Positions 1-8,969 of a stretch of 64,000 bases of DNA are shown here, piece by piece. Below the pieces are notes generated by a model. It saw only the letters and a list, made by a program, of their open reading frames with translations. It did no database searches and was not told the DNA's origin. This DNA comes from Amphibacillus cookii (GTDB lineage Bacteria > Bacillota > Bacilli > Bacillales > Amphibacillaceae): NCBI RefSeq assembly GCF_016908375.1, contig NZ_JAFBDS010000004.1, positions 1-64,000 on the forward strand. The letters run 5' to 3'. A program made the position numbers and the translations under genes. Position 1 is the stretch's first letter. Each line of letters opens with the position of its first letter.

Positions 1-718
1 CGGGACGAATACCGAGCGCATCAAGCTGGCCATGGACATGGCGCGTTTCGGGATTTCGTCCAACGATGTTCGAGTAGATGTTAAATCCGTCTAGTCCACC
101 CTGGGTCACGAGTTTCTGGTAATGCCCTGCCCTTAAAGGCGCGGGGAGCTTCTTCGTTTGGTTTAATGTTTTCCGCAGTTGGTCTAAGACCGACTCAATC
201 TGACGGGGCTTTTTTCGGCGGTCAAACCCTTTGAGATCATCAAGCACCTCGCTGATATATTCACGGGTTGCCCCCTTATCCTGACTGACGTTCTTAATTG
301 CCGGCACCTTGACCCCACTAATATCAAAAACCTCCAACAGACTATCACGCGCCCGTTCATACCCTCGATAAAACTGGCGGTAATCATCCTGGATATCTTC
401 CCGTAGCTCCAGAAGGGCCTGGCGATTGATTTGCGTCCGACTCGCTGTATCTACCTCCCTATGAAAGGCTTGGATATCTTGATTTAGCTTCACCAATAGA
501 TCGGTGAACAGGCTGTCAAAGGTTTTCACGATGGTCAGGTGAAAGGTGCGAACATAACGGTTGGTTTGGTCAGCGGCTTGGCCGGAAAAACCACGCATCT
601 GGCCCATCGCCTCCAATGAACGACGAATTGTCTGTAAATCACCCAGTACCTCGCGACATAATACACGCGTTTCATCCCGAAAGCCTCGGACTTCCTCCAT
701 ATTGACACGGGTTACCAT
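1..718 (-). CDS. LXG-domain T7SS toxin, N-terminal part (runs off left edge)
   Basis: Starting at the ATG at 718, behind an AGGAGGAG ribosome site, the frame stays open for 239 codons to the window edge. It matches the LXG toxin at 20934..22532 without net gaps over its first ~204 residues, including the GFSGQAADQ-type motif and the RTQINR segment. It then diverges after VTQ into a different tail (GGLDGFNIYSNIVG...). LXG proteins are antibacterial T7SS substrates with a conserved helical N-terminus and a variable toxic C-terminus; the toxic part here lies outside the window. The two small genes just upstream (752..1445) are typical LXG partner proteins, and essC precedes them, which supports secretion through this T7SS. 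The specific toxin activity cannot be called. Confidence 0.85.
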   Translation of the reverse strand, partial: MVTRVNMEEVRGFRDETRVLCREVLGDLQTIRRSLEAMGQMRGFSGQAADQTNRYVRTFHLTIVKTFDSLFTDLLVKLNQDIQAFHREVDTASRTQINRQALLELREDIQDDYRQFYRGYERARDSLLEVFDISGVKVPAIKNVSQDKGATREYISEVLDDLKGFDRRKKPRQIESVLDQLRKTLNQTKKLPAPLRAGHYQKLVTQGGLDGFNIYSNIVGRNPETRHVHGQLDALGIRP

Positions 719-751
719 GCAGTTTCTCCTCCTTTTAGTTTACCATAATGT

Positions 752-1027
752 CTATCTACCAGACAGATTAGATACTTGTCTATCAATATCTTGAATGCCT
801 TTTCCGGTTTGGATTAACAGGGTAATATCTGCCTCTAACACTTTCTTGTACTTGCTCAGTAAGCTTAGCGCATCTGCTATGTACTCCAGGTCTCGGTTAA
901 AGGGCTTCGTATTTGTTTTTCTATAGCCCTTGACTCTGTATGAATTTTTTAAATTGCCTACCGATTTTCTTAAATTGCTAACGTTAGTATTAAATTCATT
1001 TATATTAATCGAAACTTGTTTAGCCAT
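752..1027 (-). CDS. YwqI/YxiC-like LXG partner protein (DUF5344 type)
   Basis: A 91-residue helical protein with no signal peptide or membrane segment. Its size, helical character and position directly before an LXG gene match the small WXG100-like partner proteins (DUF5344/YwqI type) that bind LXG domains and help deliver them to the T7SS machine. It overlaps the preceding small gene by 8 bp and ends 33 bp before the LXG start, so the three are surely co-transcribed. The family name is from recognition of the pattern, not from a search. Confidence 0.7.
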   Translation of the reverse strand: MAKQVSININEFNTNVSNLRKSVGNLKNSYRVKGYRKTNTKPFNRDLEYIADALSLLSKYKKVLEADITLLIQTGKGIQDIDRQVSNLSGR

Positions 1028-1445
1028 TTTTCATCGTCCTTTCTATAACATCAATCTGAGTGTTTAATATCTCAATTGTATTTTGCATCGCAGTAATATT
1101 AGCCAAATATGTTGATTTTTTTGCTTCAATGTTACTAATTTCCTCTGATATACTTTCAAGTGAATCTTCTACTTTAGTAACATATGTTTTAACACTGCTT
1201 TTATATCTATCATACTTTTCATTAAAATTATTCTTGCGATTTCCTCGCCATGCTAAAGCACTCACTGATAAACGATTCACTTTATTTCGTGAAGAGCGTA
1301 GCGTGGTCAAGGCTGAAGATATTTGTCTTTTTGCATTTTTGAGACGTGTTAATCTATTATCCAAATTACGAATGGTTGTTCGATTATTTGTAATTTTCCA
1401 TGATAGATTCCGCTTTCTATTTTGAAGATGCAGTAGCTGACTCAT
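1020..1445 (-). CDS. YwqH-like LXG partner protein (DUF5082 type)
   Basis: I take the ATG at 1445 (MSQLLHLQ...) as the start because AGGAGGAG lies 5 bases upstream; the longer open frame reaching 1568 overlaps essC and lacks a ribosome site. The 141-residue product is almost entirely coiled coil, rich in Asn, Arg and Lys. In Bacillus subtilis the ywqH-ywqI-ywqJ cluster has the same order: DUF5082 protein, DUF5344 protein, LXG toxin. It probably acts as a targeting partner or chaperone of the toxin at 1..718. It begins 10 bp after the essC stop, so it is transcribed with the secretion genes. Confidence 0.7.
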   Translation of the reverse strand: MSQLLHLQNRKRNLSWKITNNRTTIRNLDNRLTRLKNAKRQISSALTTLRSSRNKVNRLSVSALAWRGNRKNNFNEKYDRYKSSVKTYVTKVEDSLESISEEISNIEAKKSTYLANITAMQNTIEILNTQIDVIERTMKNG

Positions 1446-1455
1446 TTTTCTCCTC

Positions 1456-4400
1456 CTATTGTGTGACCTTGATCTTAATATGTTCATGCTCTCTGACATA
1501 GTATGCTTCAAAAGGCTTTGGATAAGATTCCTGACGAATGAAGGGTTGACTAAACATATCCTGATCACTTAGTCGCATAGATATTAAACCTATTGTTGCG
1601 AGCTTGCGGACTAATTTGATGGTTCTTTCGTAGCTTGTCGCAATATAATCAGCCGTACCACAAATGACATAATAAATATTCACAGCAGGTCCTTGTTCGA
1701 ATAAAACTTCTGCTTCATCATCATCTAAGTCACATCGCTCTACAAAGTCATCTAAATCCCTAATAATAATAATTTGTTTTACCTTGTCTAAATAGCCTTC
1801 ACTTCGACCGCTAATTTCTTCAAGTAGGGTTTCTTTGGCCGAAAGAAGTGCGTCTGTATCCTTATAATACGAATTCATTTCACTTTCTAAATGTCCCAAT
1901 GCACCATCTGCGGAATCAAAAATAGCAGTATCCATTGAATCTTTAAGTAACGACATATTTTGCCCGAGAGCGTTTGTTAGTTTTTCCAAGCCATCCTTCC
2001 GATCACTCATAACCACTAGCATTCCTTCTAATTCTGGGTTAAAACCAATTGGTGATACCGACTCAAAGTCTAACCCTAGTGGCAGCTGATTGCCCTTGAC
2101 TAGCTCTTTAGTCTTACGCTTCTGCTTGTACTGTTCAAAATTAATGGCACCATCTGGCATCATCGGGATTTCATCCGGACGATCTCCTGACCAAGCATCA
2201 TCCATTTCCTTCGTAGTTGCCTGTATGCTTTCAATCATTTCTAGTGTATTCTCACCGACTGCTGGTAACATGGCTTGGAAGAGGACAGCATTATCTAACT
2301 TTATTAAGCCACGACCTGCGATCTCTTCAATATCAACATCTGTACTGCCGACAATCGTACGCACTTCAATATCATCAATCATGTATAAGGCAAGTTGTCT
2401 TTTTATATTAGAAATCAATGGCATTCTCATTGAGCTTTGTCGGCCCGCACTAATGGCTAGATGAATACCGATACTTGCACCTTCTCGTGCTATCTGAGTA
2501 GTAACTTTGCTAAATTCCTCTTCAAAATCAACATCCTTCACTGAATCAAAGTTATCGATAATGATGCAAATATGTGGAATGGCTTCACCACTTGCCCGTT
2601 CATACATGGCAATGTCAGCTACACCATATTCACTTAATTTCTTTTTCCGTTCATTAATTTGGTTACTGATAATCCTGATCCATTTCCCTATCTTTTCATA
2701 CTCATCAATAAGCAGTGTATCTGCTACATGTGGTAATTGCTTAAGCGGTAGCAAGCCATTTGTACCAAAATCCAGCAGGTAAAGATGTAATTGGTCAGGT
2801 GTATGGCGGTGTGCCAAGTACATAACCATGCTCTGTAAAAATGTTGATTTACCATAGCCTGGACTAGAGAAAATAGCCAAGTGACCATCCTTGCTTAAAT
2901 CAATGGCTAGAGGGGATTGTTTTTGTAGCTCTGGTTGATCAAGCATGCCAATCACTACCTCTAAAGATCGCTTATTAGTTTGCCAATCATTTTGAAAGTG
3001 TGCATCTGTTAGTTCATTTGCATAGATACGCTCCGGCAATGGTGGCAACCAAGGGCGAGGTAATGGTGCGATTTGATGGACCTCTGCATAATCCTGAATA
3101 TATTCAATGACCGCATCCAGCTCTGATGGAACACTTCCTACTTTTTCTCTTCGATCTAGACCACTTAAATCTTGTGTTAGAACATTGTACTGACCAAGGT
3201 CGTTAATCCCATAGATGGTTGTATCAATATAGTCAGGATCCTCTTTATCAGGGATGTAATCTGCGCCACTCCAGGCACTTTGGAAAAGCTCGTAAATCTC
3301 ATTATTTCCAACCTGAAGGTAGGCACGACCGGGCAAAGTGATATCCGCAGCATCTGGTGTCTTGAGCACTTCATTCGAATCACTGGCGTTCTGTACCTTT
3401 AATGCTAATTTAAATTTTGAGTTAGACCAGATTTGATCATCAACGACACCACTTGGCTTTTGTGTTGCCAGAATAAGGTGGATCCCTAGAGAACGCCCAA
3501 TCCTTGCTGTTGAAACGAGCTCATTCATAAAGTCTGGTTGCTCAGCTTTTAATTCTGCAAACTCATCTGATATTAAAAATAAGTGAGGCATAGGCTCACT
3601 AGCCTTCTCTTGCTTATACAGCTTCTGATACTGGTTGATATGATTAACGTCATGCTCACCAAATAGGCGTTGGCGTTTTTGTAGTTCCGCTTTTATAGAA
3701 GCTAGCGCTCGCATTGATTGCGCTTTTTCTAAGTTAGTTATCGTACCAAGTAGATGCGGCAAATGTTTAAATAAATTTGCCATTCCACCACCTTTATAAT
3801 CAATCAACAAAAATGAAACTTCATAGGGGTGGAAATTGACTGCAAGTGATAAAATATAGGATTGAATAATTTCTGATTTACCCGAACCTGTTGTTCCAGC
3901 AACTAAGCCATGGGGCCCATGTGCTTTCTCATGTAAATTAAGCTGCACAATATCATCAGTACCCCTCAACCCAAGCGGTACTGCCATCGTTTTATACGAT
4001 TCATTCGTTAACCAACGCTGTGTGATATCAAGTTCTTCTACCGTTTCTACACCATACATCTCAAGAAATGTCACGCTCTCTGGTATCGAATTTTTCAAAC
4101 TTTGTAGATGGTTGAGTGGTGCAAGTGCTCGAGAGACCTCTTCTTTATCAAATACCTCCGGAAAATGATCCGGTTTAAAAGTCTTGTTAACTAGTTCGCC
4201 ATTTTCTAATATGATATTGCCACTTTTAAAATCTCTAATGTCAATAACCGTATTAACATGCTCAGGCAATGACTGCATGACGTCTTGGACAAAGACCAGT
4301 GAAACCCCTAGTTCCTGCGGATCCTCATTAAAGAACTCCATGATAATATGATCAATGATCAACTGCTCATGTGTGATAAAAACGATATATCGTGGTGTGA

Positions 4401-5901
4401 AAATGAGCTGCTCATTCGTATTTCCTTTCTCATCAAGCTGCTGCTTTCGTTCTTTTAGCACTTGATAGAGAGAATGCAAAACTTGATCGCGAGAACGCTC
4501 ATGATAAATATTGCCACGAACATTTAACTCTTGTAGCTTTGCGTGAGGAAGCCAACGCATCCAATCCCAACTCTGCTTTTCATTCTCTGGAAAGATCGTA
4601 ACAAACTGCACATCATGATAGCTATGAAATAACGCAAGTTGCAGAATAAGTAGCTGTAGCTGCTCAACCACTAATCCCCTCTGCCCGATATAACCGACAG
4701 GACCATTGGTTAAAGACGATACGATCGGAACGTTTTCGAGCACCTCGAATTGCGAGCGCAATTCACGCGCTTGATTAAGTAGTTCATCCCGATCCTGAGT
4801 GAATTCTTCATCTGAAAACTCAATTTCAAAGCTAGATTTCATATCTCCCAGCCCTGCTCTAAAATGTAGAAAATCATGGTGGTATTTTGTTTTTTCATAG
4901 ATGCGAGCATTAACTTCTAAAGCCATTTGTTTAATCTCGGTCACATTAGGATAATGATAGGTTAGGGCATGGTGTTGTTCTTGAGCAGCACGATAAAGCT
5001 CCTTCGTTTTTCGATCTAAATAATGTTGATAAGCTTCTGCTCTTTCCTTCATATCAATACGATATTGCTTTAAATTCTTAACATAAGAAGTAACTGAAAA
5101 TACAACCGTCGAAAGGGTCATAGCTAACATAAGGAAAACATAGCTACCACCCGGCTGAAAAAAAGACATAACAATAGATGCTAACACCATAATAAGAGGA
5201 GGGACAATCGTTCGCGCAAGTTGTTCACTTGGTTTATTGGGCTTATGTGCTGGGTTAGCAATGGTCTTCTTTTCCTCTCTTTCACGATAAATAATGCGTG
5301 GAGAACGGTGATAATCCGGATAAGTCGTACTATATGAATCCATTCTTTTCGTTAGTCTAGTAAGCTTTGAACTAATACGTTTTTGAGATGGAAAAATCAT
5401 CACTTCATCCTGCCAGACAATTAATTTCACGCCATCAAAGAAAAGCTGATCACCATATTCTAATAAACCGTTCTTTTCTATTTTGCTACCATTTTGAAAG
5501 GCTTGACCATCATATTTTTCTAATGTATAACCCTGTCGTTCTCTATATATGATAAAGTTCGTTTCAATATCTTGAATAACAATATCGTCATATTCATGCT
5601 TACTTATGGTCACCATATCTTTATCAGCGATATCGTATAAAAATGTCCTGCTATCATCTATTAGATAAAAAGTAATCGATTCTCCGTCTTCTATTGGGAT
5701 CAAGCATTGTTGATCAAGCACTTGCTTATCTATTAAACACACCTGACCTTCCCACACGATAGTAATCGTCCGCTTAAGTGAAGGAATGGTAATCGTGTGA
5801 CTTGTTTGATTGCCGACAGTCATTTCTTTAGGGGCATCTACTGGAAGTGATGCCTTGTGCATGATTCCCTCATACAACACTACAAGTGTCTTATAATCCA
5901 T
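1456..5901 (-). CDS. essC: EssC, FtsK/SpoIIIE-type T7SS motor ATPase
   Basis: A 1481-residue membrane ATPase that powers substrate export in Firmicutes type VII secretion. The N-terminus (to ~200) looks like the paired FHA-type domains of EssC/YukB. Two membrane segments follow at ~229-270. The first ATPase domain has an intact Walker A, GTTGSGKSE, at ~667-675 and a DE Walker B in FLISDEFAEL. The second has SSPGYGKST at ~1011-1019 but a DN Walker B (IIIDNFDS). The third, near 1294, has lost the P-loop (SDRKDGLEK), as in other EssC proteins, where D2/D3 are degenerate. Length matches the family. The C-terminal end is the part known to vary among strains with the matching effector set. It is the last core gene, 10 bp before the LXG partner genes. 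Confidence 0.96.
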   Translation of the reverse strand: MDYKTLVVLYEGIMHKASLPVDAPKEMTVGNQTSHTITIPSLKRTITIVWEGQVCLIDKQVLDQQCLIPIEDGESITFYLIDDSRTFLYDIADKDMVTISKHEYDDIVIQDIETNFIIYRERQGYTLEKYDGQAFQNGSKIEKNGLLEYGDQLFFDGVKLIVWQDEVMIFPSQKRISSKLTRLTKRMDSYSTTYPDYHRSPRIIYREREEKKTIANPAHKPNKPSEQLARTIVPPLIMVLASIVMSFFQPGGSYVFLMLAMTLSTVVFSVTSYVKNLKQYRIDMKERAEAYQHYLDRKTKELYRAAQEQHHALTYHYPNVTEIKQMALEVNARIYEKTKYHHDFLHFRAGLGDMKSSFEIEFSDEEFTQDRDELLNQARELRSQFEVLENVPIVSSLTNGPVGYIGQRGLVVEQLQLLILQLALFHSYHDVQFVTIFPENEKQSWDWMRWLPHAKLQELNVRGNIYHERSRDQVLHSLYQVLKERKQQLDEKGNTNEQLIFTPRYIVFITHEQLIIDHIIMEFFNEDPQELGVSLVFVQDVMQSLPEHVNTVIDIRDFKSGNIILENGELVNKTFKPDHFPEVFDKEEVSRALAPLNHLQSLKNSIPESVTFLEMYGVETVEELDITQRWLTNESYKTMAVPLGLRGTDDIVQLNLHEKAHGPHGLVAGTTGSGKSEIIQSYILSLAVNFHPYEVSFLLIDYKGGGMANLFKHLPHLLGTITNLEKAQSMRALASIKAELQKRQRLFGEHDVNHINQYQKLYKQEKASEPMPHLFLISDEFAELKAEQPDFMNELVSTARIGRSLGIHLILATQKPSGVVDDQIWSNSKFKLALKVQNASDSNEVLKTPDAADITLPGRAYLQVGNNEIYELFQSAWSGADYIPDKEDPDYIDTTIYGINDLGQYNVLTQDLSGLDRREKVGSVPSELDAVIEYIQDYAEVHQIAPLPRPWLPPLPERIYANELTDAHFQNDWQTNKRSLEVVIGMLDQPELQKQSPLAIDLSKDGHLAIFSSPGYGKSTFLQSMVMYLAHRHTPDQLHLYLLDFGTNGLLPLKQLPHVADTLLIDEYEKIGKWIRIISNQINERKKKLSEYGVADIAMYERASGEAIPHICIIIDNFDSVKDVDFEEEFSKVTTQIAREGASIGIHLAISAGRQSSMRMPLISNIKRQLALYMIDDIEVRTIVGSTDVDIEEIAGRGLIKLDNAVLFQAMLPAVGENTLEMIESIQATTKEMDDAWSGDRPDEIPMMPDGAINFEQYKQKRKTKELVKGNQLPLGLDFESVSPIGFNPELEGMLVVMSDRKDGLEKLTNALGQNMSLLKDSMDTAIFDSADGALGHLESEMNSYYKDTDALLSAKETLLEEISGRSEGYLDKVKQIIIIRDLDDFVERCDLDDDEAEVLFEQGPAVNIYYVICGTADYIATSYERTIKLVRKLATIGLISMRLSDQDMFSQPFIRQESYPKPFEAYYVREHEHIKIKVTQ

Positions 5902-5963
5902 AGCGCTCTTCCTCTCCTTTGCTTTAAAACAGGTGATACCAGCTCTAAGTAGACTTATATCAT

Positions 5964-7163
5964 TTACTCTACTTCTTCTTCTCCTTCTAATAGAGCTTCT
6001 GCGGCCAACCCAGTTTCCTCTAAGTAGTTTTCAAGTTGACCTTCCAGCTGATTAATTTGATCATTTCGGTCGTCACCACTAAGGTCTGGGTTTTCTCTCG
6101 TTTGTTCTATTTGCTTAATGAGACTATAGATAATCAACTGCGGATCATCTAAATAAACGCCCTTGTCCATTGCCTCCTCATGTTGTGTTCTTCCTGTGTA
6201 AACCCAAAACAATAAGTAGTCTTGATCAGTCTCTGAGCTTAGATTATTTGCTAAGACAGCTTTACTTTCTTCAGGAAGCTCTTCTTCGAAAATATAAGAG
6301 CGAGCTAGCGTATATAGGCTCATTTCAGGTAATTCCTCGACCTCATAACTTGATAAAACTTCAATCACGTCCTCATATTCTGAGGCTAAGTACGCTTCAT
6401 AAGCACTTGTTAAATCTGCTTGAAACGGTAGCGTTACTAGCCTCGTATAGAGATACGGGATTGCTAGCCCAATAGCTAAAGCAGCAAAGACAAAGGTTAA
6501 TCGCTTGAACATTTTAAACTGCTTGATGGCAATTAACTTCATTTTTTTGTTTGTGCGTTGCTCTTCTGCGCTATAGACGGTGACTAAATATTGCTCTAGT
6601 TCAATTAATTGATTGAATTGCTGCACCTTCCTTTCGAATTCTGTATCTTTGGCCTGTTCTAATCCACCATTGTACAACTTATCGAAAGAATGCTTATTTG
6701 ATAGTAAAGCTACACTAAAGCACTTGATCTGCTTTAAGAGCATATGCTCATCTATGCTAAAAGGCGGGCTATACGCTCTTATCCCACGAAAAATAATTCT
6801 CGGCATAAGGTTCTCATCGAAAACCAGATTATCCGGATGAATAAAGAACGTTATTCTCGAAGACAAACAACCTTTTAACTTTGTTAGATTTTTAAGTAAG
6901 CGAAGCTTCTCATGTCGAGGTAAACGTTTAATGTCTTGCCAAGTTTTCATGTATTTGTCTATATGAAACGAAAAAGTAAATGCGTCCTCTTTTTCGTCTA
7001 TTTTCATCGGGATAAAAACCGTCTTATTTGCCTCTTTTAACAAGCGCAATTGATCAATACTTTCAATTCGCGTTTGCGATTTAGGTAATACGGCCTCTCT
7101 CTTAGTCTCTAAAACATTAAAAGAAACTGTTAATTCGTCTAGTTCAATTGTTTGCTCTACCAT
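5964..7163 (-). CDS. essB: EssB/YukC, pseudokinase-like T7SS membrane component
   Basis: A 399-residue protein with the layout of EssB: a cytoplasmic pseudokinase-like domain (residues 1-~220), one membrane helix at ~223-245 (LTFVFAALAIGLAIPYLYTR), and an extracellular helical domain ending in an acidic tail (LLEGEEEVE). EssB bridges EssC and the other membrane parts of the secretion complex. It starts 20 bp after esaB with a GGAGGGAT ribosome site and is followed by essC after 62 bp, the conserved order in Bacillus and Staphylococcus. Confidence 0.93.
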   Translation of the reverse strand: MVEQTIELDELTVSFNVLETKREAVLPKSQTRIESIDQLRLLKEANKTVFIPMKIDEKEDAFTFSFHIDKYMKTWQDIKRLPRHEKLRLLKNLTKLKGCLSSRITFFIHPDNLVFDENLMPRIIFRGIRAYSPPFSIDEHMLLKQIKCFSVALLSNKHSFDKLYNGGLEQAKDTEFERKVQQFNQLIELEQYLVTVYSAEEQRTNKKMKLIAIKQFKMFKRLTFVFAALAIGLAIPYLYTRLVTLPFQADLTSAYEAYLASEYEDVIEVLSSYEVEELPEMSLYTLARSYIFEEELPEESKAVLANNLSSETDQDYLLFWVYTGRTQHEEAMDKGVYLDDPQLIIYSLIKQIEQTRENPDLSGDDRNDQINQLEGQLENYLEETGLAAEALLEGEEEVE

Positions 7164-7183
7164 TTCCCATATCCCTCCGTATG

Positions 7184-7450
7184 TTAAAGGTTAACTGATC
7201 TACCAATTATCGTTAATATATCACCTGTTGCAATTGGATAATCTGTTAGCATGTCGTCATCCATCATCATAATTTCTTTTGTCTTAACTCTGATAGCTGG
7301 AGCTAATGTTTTAGACTCAAGCCTCAGCGCGTCTGCAATATTAATTATCAGCTGTTTAATTGTAATGTGGACAGGTATTCTTAAATCAAAAGGTTGCTCA
7401 ATACCATAACCACTTAAATCAACTGTGACATCAATATGATTCGTTTTCAT
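7184..7450 (-). CDS. esaB: EsaB/YukD, ubiquitin-like T7SS accessory protein
   Basis: An 88-residue protein with a beta-grasp (ubiquitin-like) pattern: two opening strands (HIDVTVDLSG, FDLRIPVHITI), a central helix, and a final strand GDILTIIGRS. This matches YukD/EsaB, a small cytosolic component needed for substrate export whose exact job is unclear. Its start overlaps the essA stop by 20 bp, so the two are translationally coupled, and essB follows 20 bp later. Confidence 0.9.
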   Translation of the reverse strand: MKTNHIDVTVDLSGYGIEQPFDLRIPVHITIKQLIINIADALRLESKTLAPAIRVKTKEIMMMDDDMLTDYPIATGDILTIIGRSVNL

Positions 7451-7865
7451 TGAGTATTCTCCCCTTACGTCTACTTTGAATGTTTAAATAAACCATTAGG
7501 ATAGCTACCGTAAATAATACGATAATCCCTAACACACTTAGGTTGACTCCTTTATCATCCTTTTCCATTAATTCATCACTTGACGGAATGGCATGTTCTT
7601 CAAGGAAGAGCTTTGGCTTTGTTTGCTCAATAAAACTGCGCGCCTCAATATCTATAACAAATAAATCCGCTTTAACTTCTTCAATATGATCTTTTATCCT
7701 TTCCTGTTGTAATTGGAATGATAATTCTGTACCTTTACTAAATAACTCGGGATATTGCCTATCTAATTCAGTCTCACTTCTCACCTCGTTATCTGAAGCT
7801 TGAACCATTAGTGGAGGCAAAAATAATAGCATACAAACAACATAGAAAGTGATTCTTTTTTTCAT
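7431..7865 (-). CDS. essA: EssA-like T7SS membrane protein
   Basis: A 144-residue protein with an N-terminal signal/anchor helix (FYVVCMLLFLPPLMVQA), an extracellular region of ~85 residues, and a second membrane helix near the C-terminus (VLGIIVLFTVAILMVYL) followed by a basic cytosolic tail. Size, topology and its place between esxA and esaB match EssA, an integral component of the staphylococcal-type secretion complex. In Staphylococcus aureus a large EsaA gene lies between esxA and essA; here nothing does. Confidence 0.82.
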   Translation of the reverse strand: MKKRITFYVVCMLLFLPPLMVQASDNEVRSETELDRQYPELFSKGTELSFQLQQERIKDHIEEVKADLFVIDIEARSFIEQTKPKLFLEEHAIPSSDELMEKDDKGVNLSVLGIIVLFTVAILMVYLNIQSRRKGRILNENESY

Positions 7866-7931
7866 CTTTATCTACCCAATCATTTTAAATTGGGCTTAAT
7901 GCTAAGCCCTGAAATATCAGTTATTAAAAAT

Positions 7932-7963
7932 TAAGCTACACAATATTGCTATTGTGTAGCTTA
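7932..7963 (-). terminator. Terminator/attenuator between esxA and essA
   Basis: A perfect 13-bp inverted repeat (7932-7944 with 7951-7963, 6-base loop) is followed on the minus strand by TTTTTAATAA. It lies directly after esxA and before essA with no other promoter seen, so it probably stops most transcripts after the abundant substrate esxA and lets a fraction read into the machine genes. Confidence 0.75.
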
Positions 7964-7987
7964 TTAATTAAGCATATTTTAGTAGTT

Positions 7988-8284
7988 TTATCTGAGACCA
8001 AAATTCTGAGAAAGTGCTTGATCTTGATCCTGTACAGCTTGTGCAGTCTTTTCGAGTTGAGTCTGAATATCTACTAGTAATTGTGAGAAATTTTGCACCT
8101 TAGGAACTAACTCCTGAAATTGACCATCAAAACGCTCGAAGGCTCGTCCTTCCCATTCGCCTCTTAATTGATTCTGAAGACGTTGTAATTGTTTTAACAC
8201 ATCATTAATCTGACTTGAACCACTTCCATAAGTCTTTGCTCTTGATTTCAGTTCATCCGGGGTCATTCTAATTTGTCCTGCCAT
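7988..8284 (-). CDS. esxA: WXG100 protein EsxA/YukE
   Basis: A 98-residue helical hairpin protein with the WXG motif (W44-E45-G46) between its two helices, the signature of the WXG100 family. EsxA is both a secreted substrate and an activator of the T7SS ATPase EssC. The start ATG at 8284 has a strong AAAGGAGAGG ribosome site, and a good promoter lies ~55 bases upstream. It is the first gene of the secretion operon and is separated from the rest by a terminator-like hairpin, consistent with higher expression than the machine genes. Confidence 0.95.
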   Translation of the reverse strand: MAGQIRMTPDELKSRAKTYGSGSSQINDVLKQLQRLQNQLRGEWEGRAFERFDGQFQELVPKVQNFSQLLVDIQTQLEKTAQAVQDQDQALSQNFGLR

Positions 8285-8341
8285 ATTAAACCTCTCCTTT
8301 TCCCTTTTTAGTAGGGTGACTTTATTCCTACTTTATAATTT

Positions 8342-8370
8342 ATAATAGTATAATTTTCATATATTATCAA
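8342..8370 (-). promoter_or_regulatory. Sigma-A promoter of the esx/ess operon
   Basis: On the minus strand TTGATA (8365-8370) and TATTAT (8342-8347) are separated by 17 bases. Transcription would start near 8335, giving a ~50-base leader before esxA. Confidence 0.6.
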
Positions 8371-8486
8371 CAAATTTATACATTTAAGTAAAAAACAGTA
8401 TATATTGTTCTAAAATATCACTTGTTTTTTACTTTTAGTGAGTATTTAGACCCATGGAATCGTTCTTGTTTTCATAAGGATTAAAA

Positions 8487-8510
8487 AAAACCCAATGATT
8501 AATTGGGTTT
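8487..8510 (-). terminator. Rho-independent terminator of the DUF5085 gene pair
   Basis: A 9-bp stem (AAACCCAAT with ATTGGGTTT, 5-base loop) is followed on the minus strand by a run of eight T. It starts just after the stop codon of 8514..8969 and separates the LXG/DUF5085 transcription unit from the esxA operon. Confidence 0.85.
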
Positions 8511-8513
8511 ACA

Positions 8514-8969
8514 TTAGCGTTCAGGGTGAATACCGACACCCATCTCAATATAAGACTGATTATTTCTCGTCTGTTTATATTCAATAAATATTGGTGTTCT
8601 TTGCTTAAACTTATGTTGGTGTATAAACGAAAAAAGTTCCCAGTATTTATCTTGAGCCTGTTGAATAAAGTGGTCCTTTATTCTAGTCATAATCATAGGC
8701 TTAATGGCATAATAGCTTTGAAAGTATATTTGTTCGCCTTCGATAGATCGAAAAACTGATTCTTGAATAGGTAAAAAAATTTCTACAATCATCTCGTCCT
8801 CTGTTGGATCGCTCATGAGGGCAAAGAACATATCTCCAGTAGGGTGGTACTGATACCTTTCCAATATTGCAGTAAAATCTTCAAAAGCCAGTTGCAAGTC
8901 CTCTGATTTGCAATGATAATATTTAGATGCAACATTTCTGTATGCTATTTGGTGACCTATCAGCATCAT
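8514..8969 (-). CDS. DUF5085-type T7SS-locus protein
   Basis: A 151-residue soluble protein with no signal peptide. Its sequence (opening IGHQIAYRNVASKYYHC..., closing with an FIEYKQT segment) fits the DUF5085 family, small proteins found beside LXG genes in Bacillaceae secretion loci; their role is not established. The fold looks like alternating strands and helices, possibly of the SRPBCC or GyrI-like ligand-binding kind, but that is a guess. It overlaps the preceding paralogue by 4 bp (ATGA) and is followed by a strong terminator. A role as immunity or adaptor for the upstream LXG toxin is possible. Confidence 0.65.
   Translation of the reverse strand: MMLIGHQIAYRNVASKYYHCKSEDLQLAFEDFTAILERYQYHPTGDMFFALMSDPTEDEMIVEIFLPIQESVFRSIEGEQIYFQSYYAIKPMIMTRIKDHFIQQAQDKYWELFSFIHQHKFKQRTPIFIEYKQTRNNQSYIEMGVGIHPER

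Noticed and set aside
184-387. 67-codon minus frame inside the first LXG gene
   Set aside because: It is out of frame with the LXG coding sequence, which is itself continuously open from 718 to the edge.
561-794. 77-codon plus-strand open frame over the LXG start (and its twin at 22375..22557)
   Set aside because: It is the antisense of the conserved LXG head; both copies share it only because the toxins are similar.
1060-1425. 121-codon plus-strand open frame
   Set aside because: It is the reverse of the YwqH-like gene, has no ribosome site and has hydrophobic composition typical of an antisense frame.
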